From Chitinophaga sp. GbtcB8 (GTDB lineage: Bacteria > Bacteroidota > Bacteroidia > Chitinophagales > Chitinophagaceae), in NCBI RefSeq assembly GCF_019091455.1, contig NZ_JAGXJN010000009.1, forward strand, positions 1 through 64,000: DNA of 64,000 nucleotides, read 5' to 3'. A program made the translations under genes and the position numbers. Shown piece by piece: positions 54,701 to 62,000 of this stretch. The stretch's first letter is position 1; each line of letters starts with the position of its first letter. The notes beneath the pieces are model-generated. The model ran no database searches and had not been told where the DNA came from. It saw only the letters and a program-made list of their open reading frames with translations.

Positions 54701-55258
54701 GCACCTTTTACCCCTGTGTTAAAAAGTGTAAAGGCTACCAAAAATATATTGATACCGCCATTTTCTTTATTGTCAGGCAAAAAGGTATTGCTTAGCGCCT
54801 GGGTAAAAGAAGCGCAGGACTGTAAGTGTACCGCTTACACAGGGAACGATATTAAGCTGGTTGTAAAAGGTACTGGCGGCAGCATAGCTATTGTAGCACA
54901 TCCTTCCGGCGGCATCATAGACGGATGGCAACGTTATGAGCAGGTGGTAGACCTGCCTCCGGGTACGGATAGCTTGTCCATAATACTACAGGTTACCGGA
55001 ACGGCAACCGTGTTTTTTGATGATATACGCCTGCATCCTTACAATGCCAACATGAAGTCATTTGTGTACGACCGGCAAAGCCTGCGGTTAATGGCGGAGC
55101 TGGATGAGAATAACTATGCCACTTTCTATGAGTATGATGATGACGGGACCTTGACCCGTTTGAAAAAAGAAACAGAAAGAGGGATTAAAACGATCAAAGA
55201 AACCAGGAGTGCACTGATTAAAGAACAGGTTGATGAAGACCCCAATATTCAATATTGA
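51755..55258 (+). CDS. SprB/Ig-like adhesin with YD-repeat tail
   Basis: 1167 residues. Signal peptide (LFIVSVMLLTLQKAQAQ). Residues about 27-205 hold two SprB-like modules that each start with Cys (CSANGRITASLTGADAGNIT; CNSGQIEVSVTNGSAPYTIN). An Ig/PKD-like domain lies at about 690-770 (WTGPDNFSSTIQNPVV). A Cys-rich segment at about 900-1000 and a jelly-roll-like domain at about 1000-1095 follow (RYEQVVDLPPGTDSLSIILQ). The last about 70 residues are a YD-type repeat (FVYDRQSLRLMAELDENNYA; TFYEYDDDGTLTRLKKETER). The tail links it to the RHS protein in the same operon. No type IX sorting domain. Confidence 0.82.
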   Translation: MTKSNTRYITLFIVSVMLLTLQKAQAQCAWQVAAVSDPSTCSANGRITASLTGADAGNITNVLYRLQSLTSAFNVPQTPANIFQNIPAGQYKVVASGICNGSTDSVSINVTVDGNYIPPTVQVSSKRSTLNGCNSGQIEVSVTNGSAPYTINITSAPGGYTGPPTFSNAGFVTVLDNLNKGTYTISVVDACNTTTSTASVTISELPALNASQFQFRGVSSLDDNSCNRFIAYTPQWFVSGQDYNSQFTYSMSYDGGPQTAYIPLSAGLVDTVILPAGQQLKNTYGKAVTYHIKSPCGQELIQNVIIQQPSLSYSQEITCLNNFNLIVNTFAFQSLICYPAYISLKNAVTSEVLKDTISLSGVSANFTGIPFGTYTLAWTDNDGDTIYKKTNLTATAPNEGPNPYSISVTHNEGNFGNNRAAAFRITKPSGLMPVGTTVELISPANYTYFATLTTNASVLGIVRSQAPNDGYFFPGTYKFRVTDGCSHISYDLDIIAAETDVYSYNWSYTEALSCDGKTITPSGTALYNNISRNVYFWISSGPAGYNDAIVPNNTPLLLPNSGAYSLLIGASSFLIDNYGSNITGIQYNYEPLAVDINHTYGWICPGLPADSGYIRAAAMNGRKGAASVYTYKLAAAGQGAMGPYLATNNTGNFSTSASGGAYTLTKDQNYDIWMGDECGSSLIQTVKIVDFATAELASSDKAEYCLGDEIHFSIINLPSSAIQYLWTGPDNFSSTIQNPVVSQVQPTTGGNYHVTISSDICRQPIEADVNIILAAYVTSCYSAVTDTSVNPYAYGLLGNWRPSRAYTYYSTREQSDPDQQTNIRKDGAFNDFLAFWKKETSGWKPQRDNANWVWNTETTVFNKKGFELENKDPLGRYNAGIYGYDNAVPVAVIQNSRYSESAYEGFEDYGFGGDLCDDACPPDRRFYLSGSDTRLDSTEKHTGRYSLRVTHDDGDGIALKVPVTATATDPADPVFNMVDNDCAPFTPVLKSVKATKNILIPPFSLLSGKKVLLSAWVKEAQDCKCTAYTGNDIKLVVKGTGGSIAIVAHPSGGIIDGWQRYEQVVDLPPGTDSLSIILQVTGTATVFFDDIRLHPYNANMKSFVYDRQSLRLMAELDENNYATFYEYDDDGTLTRLKKETERGIKTIKETRSALIKEQVDEDPNIQY

Positions 55259-55259
55259 T

Positions 55260-56012
55260 ATGCAGTTACATAGAATGTATATAATCATGCTTGGCCTGTT
55301 GTTATTTATGCAGCAGCCGCTAAAGGCCCAGGCAGCCAGTGATACCGCTGCCCTGTTCACCGAGATCAGACAGCTGCAGGCCGTTTATAGGTCGGCGTTA
55401 GCGTTTGATATTAAATACACATACACCAGCGAGCGCCGGCCGGATTCTATACTGGATGTTATGTACGGTAAAATGGAAATATCAGGCAATAATTATCATT
55501 ATTGGCTGGATAGTGTGGAAACATTGGTGAATGCTGATTATAACATTACCCTGTTTAAAACAGAAAAAGTGATGTACCTGGCAAAACCGGCAGCTGTTAA
55601 TACTGTAGACCCGGTACAGCAGCTGCGTGCCGTACTGGCCAGGACAGGGTTCAGCAGCTGTTCCATTCAGCAGCAGGGTACGCAGAAAATAGTGCAGATC
55701 AATTTTCCGGCGGGTGGCGCTTACCGGCAGATGGAGATGAGCATTGACAAGAACACCGGTTATGTAATGTATATGCGTTATGTAATGAAAACGGCGCTGC
55801 TGATGGAAAGTAATGCAGGCGCTTCGGAAGCCGCCAGTGCGGAGTATGGGGAATATGCTATTGTACAAACAACATTTGAACATTACAAACCGCTTCCCGC
55901 AAGCTATACCCGGTTTGATGAAAGCAGTTTCTTTTATAAGGAGGGGAGTGAGTTTAAAGCCACCGCCCCTTACCATGAATATAAAATATTTACAGGATCG
56001 CCTAACCTATAG
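55260..56012 (+). CDS. Secreted LolA-fold-like protein of the operon
   Basis: 250 residues from ATG 55260, one base after the upstream stop (an in-frame ATG at 55230 overlaps that gene). Signal peptide (YIIMLGLLLFMQQPLKAQ). The body (ALAFDIKYTYTSERRPDSIL; YGKMEISGNNYHYWLDSVET; QMEMSIDKNTGYVMYMRYVM) has the strand order of LolA/LolB lipoprotein carriers. It could act as a periplasmic chaperone for a hydrophobic part of the neighbouring giants. Assignment is by pattern only. Confidence 0.68.
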   Translation: MQLHRMYIIMLGLLLFMQQPLKAQAASDTAALFTEIRQLQAVYRSALAFDIKYTYTSERRPDSILDVMYGKMEISGNNYHYWLDSVETLVNADYNITLFKTEKVMYLAKPAAVNTVDPVQQLRAVLARTGFSSCSIQQQGTQKIVQINFPAGGAYRQMEMSIDKNTGYVMYMRYVMKTALLMESNAGASEAASAEYGEYAIVQTTFEHYKPLPASYTRFDESSFFYKEGSEFKATAPYHEYKIFTGSPNL

Positions 56013-56017
56013 AAGAT

Positions 56018-59000
56018 ATGAGCCCTTTTTCGTTGAAGCAAACCGGTAAATGGTTTTTAATAATACTATTGCTGGTAGCGGTAAATAAAGTCCGGGCCCA
56101 AACCGGAAATAACATCGTAATAACAAAGGTGCTGGATGGCGCCAACGGCCAGCTGGTGAACAATGCCATTGTTACTGCACAGTACGACGATTATTTTAAT
56201 GCCTCGCTGCGGAGTAAAATGGATACTCCTTTCCCGGTAAGGAATATAATAGCTTTTAAGATTAACGAGGCATCAAGGGTGTACCTGCCGGCAACATTTA
56301 ATGCAATGGTATCCCTGCATATTACCTACACAACGCCGGATCTGCTGGAGCATACAACAGACCAGGACCTTGCTATCAACTATGATACAGCTAACGCCTA
56401 TACTATGCGCAGCAGCTTTGTATTTGCAAATGCGCAGAAAGTAGTGGTGAAAGTAGTAAGTATCACTACTAATGCGTCCACCAATGTGTTGCCCGCCCTC
56501 ATGCTGGAAAATACAATGGAGCTGCACCCGGTTTATAAGTGGTCATGTACGGACGATGCAGTGATGGCCTTTACAAACCTTAACCCTCCCAATACAGATT
56601 CCACAGACGAAATTGTAGTGAGCTGGGCTCCTTCCACCGGGGCAGATGTATATGACCTGGAATGGGCTTATGTGGATTCAAGCGCTATCGCCGTAAACCG
56701 TTACGGTAATCCTGTCAACCCCGCATTGGTATTTGCGTACAATACTACCCGGGTTACGATCACAGGAAATTCCTACGCAATTCCTTTGTTATATGATGAT
56801 GGGGGCGTACTGTTTTACAGGGTACGCGCTGTACAGGAAAAGGGGAGTAACAGGCGCATAGAAACCGTGTGGAGCTCAGATTTTGCAAATGGCTTAGGGG
56901 CCTTTAACTTCTGCGGACATCAACGTTCACTAAACTGGCAATCCTCCATTGCGTATGCAGAAGATGGTAAGCGCAAAGTAACCGTGCAGTATTTTGACGG
57001 CAGCCTGAGAAGCAGGCAAACCGTTACAAAAGATAATACCACCAATACTACTATTGTAGCGGAAACAGCTTATGATTACCAGGGCCGCCCGGCCATCCAG
57101 GTATTGCCTGCACCTACCCTGGCAAATGTAATTAAATACACACGTAACCTAAACCGTGCCATTAACGGAGCAGAATACGATAAAGAGCAGTATGACCATA
57201 TAAACACCCCGGCAGAATACCTAACAACCAGCGCAGCGCCTATGGACACCACTTCAGGCGCTAATAGCTATTATTCCGCCGCCAATCCTGAAAAGAATGA
57301 CGGGATTAACAGGTACATACCGAAGGCAGAGGGGTTTGCATTTACAGAAACACAGTATACCCAAGATAATACAGGCCGCATCAGTAAGCAAAGTGGTGTA
57401 GGCGCTACCTATAAAATAGGCAGCAATCACGAAACCAAATATTTCTACGGCACACCTGCGCAGGAAGACCTGTATGCTTTATTTGGGACAGAGGTGGGAG
57501 ACGTAACGCATTATTTTAAGAACATGGTGGCCGATGCCAATGGGCAGTATGCCGTTACCTATGTAGACATGCATGGCCGTACCATTGCTACAGCGCTTGC
57601 CGGCTCCCCGGAAAACAGCAGCCTGTCAGATGTTCCCGATAAGGAAGTGATGATGGTAACCGACAGCCTTTCAGGCCCCAATAAAAATACGGTGAAGAAC
57701 TGGGTACTGGAAAGCAAACAATCCCAGCTGGTGGTTCAGGACGATACCCTGCGTTTTGCGTACAAGCTAAACCCACCCGTACTGAAAAAAGATGACTGTG
57801 ACGATCAGCATATATCTTATACAGGCCTATATGACCTGGAAATTAAAATAACGGATGATGCTTATAACCAGCATCTGCCGGGGGGACATGAGTATGTAAT
57901 AGATACAAGTAATTATTCATTTGATCCTGCTGGTAATATAGTGCTGAATCCCATTGATCTTAAATTTAACCTGCCCGTAGTAAAAGGTAATTATGAGATC
58001 ACCAAAACCCTTTCTGTAAGCAGGTTGGGAATGAATTATTACCGGGACAGTCTTTTCCTGAAAACGAATGTTTGTACCTCCCTGGAAGAAGAAATTGAGA
58101 AGCAGCGAGTGGCACAACGCACACAGCAATGTTTCCCGGATTGCGCAAGTTGTAAAGCCAACCTGGCCAGCTGGGACGATTTTCGTGTAAACTATGTAGT
58201 AAATGCCGGCAATGATATTAGTGATACAGCCCTTTACAGGAATGAAGCCTGGGCCGCTTATCAGGCCGCGCTGGATGCCTGTAAGGCTTTGTGCGGAGAA
58301 CTAACAGAGGCAGATGACATCCGGATGGCAATGTTACAGGATATGACAGCGCCTTCCGGTCAGTATGCTAATCCTGATAGTACCGGTATGTATACTATAT
58401 ATTACCAGGCGACTGAAAATGCCATACCCATTTACAGGCGGAACGATATTGTTTACCTGGATGAAGCGGGTAATCCCGACCTGGCTTATGATGCATCCGG
58501 CATGCTTGTAGAGCCACAGCAGCTGTTGCCAACGCAGTTTGCTGAACAGTTCAAACCCTCCTGGGCGGCAGCGTTGCTTCCTTTTCACCCGGAATATTGC
58601 AAGTTGACGGAGTACCTGAAATATGATGAAAGCAACTTGTGGAGCAGGAAAATGGAAAGGATAGATACTTATGCCGAAGCCAAAGCGGCAGGTTATTTGA
58701 ATCCCACCGGTAACGCTGGTTTCCCGTTCCCTGTAAATGATCCGGATCCTTTAGCCGCCACGCAAAAGGCAAGTCTGGAAGCAAAGCTGAATCAATATAT
58801 AGACCGCGGTACTTCGCAAAATCCAAGATATTTGTCTATGTGGAGTGTGGCGACTATCAGTATTAAATGTCCGGATAATGATAATGGTACCTGCGCTAAC
58901 GACTATAATACTCCGGCCAAGGCTTTCGACGAAAGCAGGTTATGTGAAGGTGATCTGAATATGGCATGGCGCACTTTCCGTCAGTTATACCTGAACGCCA

Positions 59001-62000
59001 AACGCAGTATCATGGAAACCTTAATTCCACAGAACTGCGGTCCTACCGAATCACAGTTAGTACAGGCCTGGAAATCTCCCCGCTTTAATACTACTGCAGG
59101 CGCATTGGCGCAAAGTGGCCTGAATATACCAATGGATAATCAGTCCCAGGTAGAAGCATATTCAGCACAGCAGCTGGAGAAGATAATTGCCGATAACTGT
59201 AAAGCTTATGTGGAAGATTGGATAAGTAAGCTGGCGCCTTGTAAATATGATACAACCTTAGTGCGGCAGCAGCTGGTGCCTTTATTACTGGCCGTATGTA
59301 AGGAAGGTGGCGATATTGATCATACTATGGGAGCCAGTACGGTAAAACCTGGTAGCACCAATCAATACAAAAGTTTTGAGGAAGTATTAACTGCTTACAA
59401 TGAAACACATGGGCATATCACAGACCCATGGATCTGTAACACGGAAATGCTGCCCATACCTAAAGCCTATGACAAGCAAACTGCTTATGTAGATAAACAG
59501 AGCTTCACCCGTCCTGATGACTGTGAATGTAATAACCTGGGCAACCTGCAACGTGAATACCTGGCGCTGAAGAGAACGGAGGATGCTAACCTTTCTGCCT
59601 ATTTACTGCGCACCCGCAATGTAAATATATCACAGGCAGACCTGGATATACTACTGAATGCCTGTAGCGCTTCGGGTGCAGGTGGCTGCAGCTGGTTACC
59701 AAAGGCCATCACCATACCGGTAATTATACAGTGTAAGGTAGCGCCGCCCTGCGCTACTTGTGCCGAAATAAATAATTTATACAGCGCATTTACCAATGCT
59801 TATCCCGGTATCACCCCCCTGGTAGGAGATGTAGATACTACCCAGCAGATGAAGAATGAATTGTTTGCAAGCTATATGAACAATCATTTAGGGTTCAGCA
59901 AACAGGCCTGGGAGTATGTTGTTTTCATGGATAGCTGTGAGCATGCGCCGCCTTCAGAGGGAGGAACAGTAATTTGCCGGCCGGGTGCACCCGGCTCCAA
60001 CCAAATGGTGAGCAGTTATAACAATGGCGGTACCGATATAATAACAGACATCCACAGAACAGTGGACAATGGTTATATATTGGCAGGCGCTACCACTGGT
60101 TGCAGCAAAGGCGGTAAAGATGCGTATGTTATTAAAACAGATAGTAAAGGCGAGGTAGTTTGGTCCAAAACCTATGGTGCGGAGCAAAACGATGAATTTA
60201 CCCGCCTGGTGCCCACCGGCGATAGCGGTTATATTGGAATAGGCACTACTTATTCCTATTGTTATGATCAGGGTGCTATAATGGTTGTGAAGCTGGATAC
60301 AGCAGGCGCGGTGATGTGGAATAAAGTAATAGATTTTGCAGCATATGGTGGCAAAGGCACGGATGTTATTCAAACCAGGAGCGGGGAGTTTGCTTTTGCT
60401 GGCCTCCGCAGTACAGCCGGAGCATATACGGATTGGGTGATAGGGGTGTTGTCTGATATGGGTGAACTGAACTGGATGAAACAGCTCAATAAAACGGGTA
60501 ACAAAACGTCCATCAATTTGCTGGAAGATAAAGGAACTTACAGCAACGAAGACAGTAATACGCTATTATTGGCAACCACTTCCTATGCAACACAAATTAA
60601 CTATGATGCGGTAGTACTCGCGTTGGATCGTGAGACCGGCAATGTGGTGAACAAAATGCAGTATGACCTCGCTAACAATGATAATATTGCCGGTAATATA
60701 GTAAGCACCGGATCTGGTTACAGGCTGGCAATACAGAACACTCCGGGAGGAGGGGCTGGTAGTGGCTTATTATTGGATGTAGATCTTAACCTGCTTCCGG
60801 TAAAGCACGCGATGATTGATGATCCGTCATTACTATTACCCAATACCTGGACAATATTCCCCGCAGCGGATCAGGGAGTATATGCAGCTGGAACCGTTTC
60901 CGGTGATCCGCATGATGTGTATTGGCACAGGCTGGATGCAAATCTTAATATGCAATGGTCCAGCCATGTAAGAATAAACGCTGATGAAAGCCTGTACCGG
61001 ATACTGGCTAACCCCGACGGTACATTGGCCGGCGCCGGTGTATATAATAATGCCGCCATGTTAATGCTGGCTACCAGCACCGGTAAAACCGGTTGCAATG
61101 ACACAACGGTTAACATCACCACCCAGGCGCCTGGTGTAAGTATATTATCATTCACCTTGCAAACAGACAGCCTGCTGGGCAGCGATCGTATCAGCAATGT
61201 GGTGGTGGAAGAAACGGTTTGCCATCCCACAAGAAATATAGTAAGCTGCCCCGGTTTGGATAGCTGTTATACCGTATCCACCGGTCCGTTATTGTGCGGC
61301 AATGCAGCAGCCGTGTTCCAGCGCATAGACCCCAATAGCACCAGCAGTTGTTCAGACAGTACTTATTTTGCCGTAAGTGCAGGAACCGTAATATATAATG
61401 CCTACGTTGATTCCGTGAAGAATGATTTTGAGGATAGTTATATAAGCCTTATGCTGCAGGCCAATGAACAATTTGCGGTTACCTATGGTACCAGCGAGTA
61501 TCATTATACATTGTACTATTACGACCAGGCCGGCAATTTGGTAAAAACAATTCCGCCTGCCGGCGTAGTAAAAGATCGCTCGGACACCTGGATCAATCAG
61601 GTAAGATCTGCTATAGCAGCAGGGACTGACAAGCTTCCTGCGCACCGCATGGCTACGGAATACAGGTATAACACCCTGAACCAGGCAGTTGCTCAAAAAA
61701 CACCGGATGCTGGTAAAAGCCGTTTCTGGTATGATCGTTTGGGACGGCTGGTAGTTTCGCAAAATGCCAAACAATTAACAGCAAACGCTTATAGCTATAC
61801 GTTATATGATGTATTGGGCCGTATTACGGAAGTAGGTGAGGTTACTAAGAGCACGGCTATGACAGATGCCATCAGCCGTGATGAAGAAAGCCTCTCCGGC
61901 TGGATCAATGGCGTTGCCAGTGCAAAAACACAGATCACCCGTACCGTATATGACCTGCCGGCAGCAACACTGGATGAATTAGATGTGTTAAAGGCAAAAA

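Noticed and set aside
60871..61230. Several minus-strand frames across the RHS gene
   Set aside because: All are opposite the continuous frame that starts at 56018 and show no family features.
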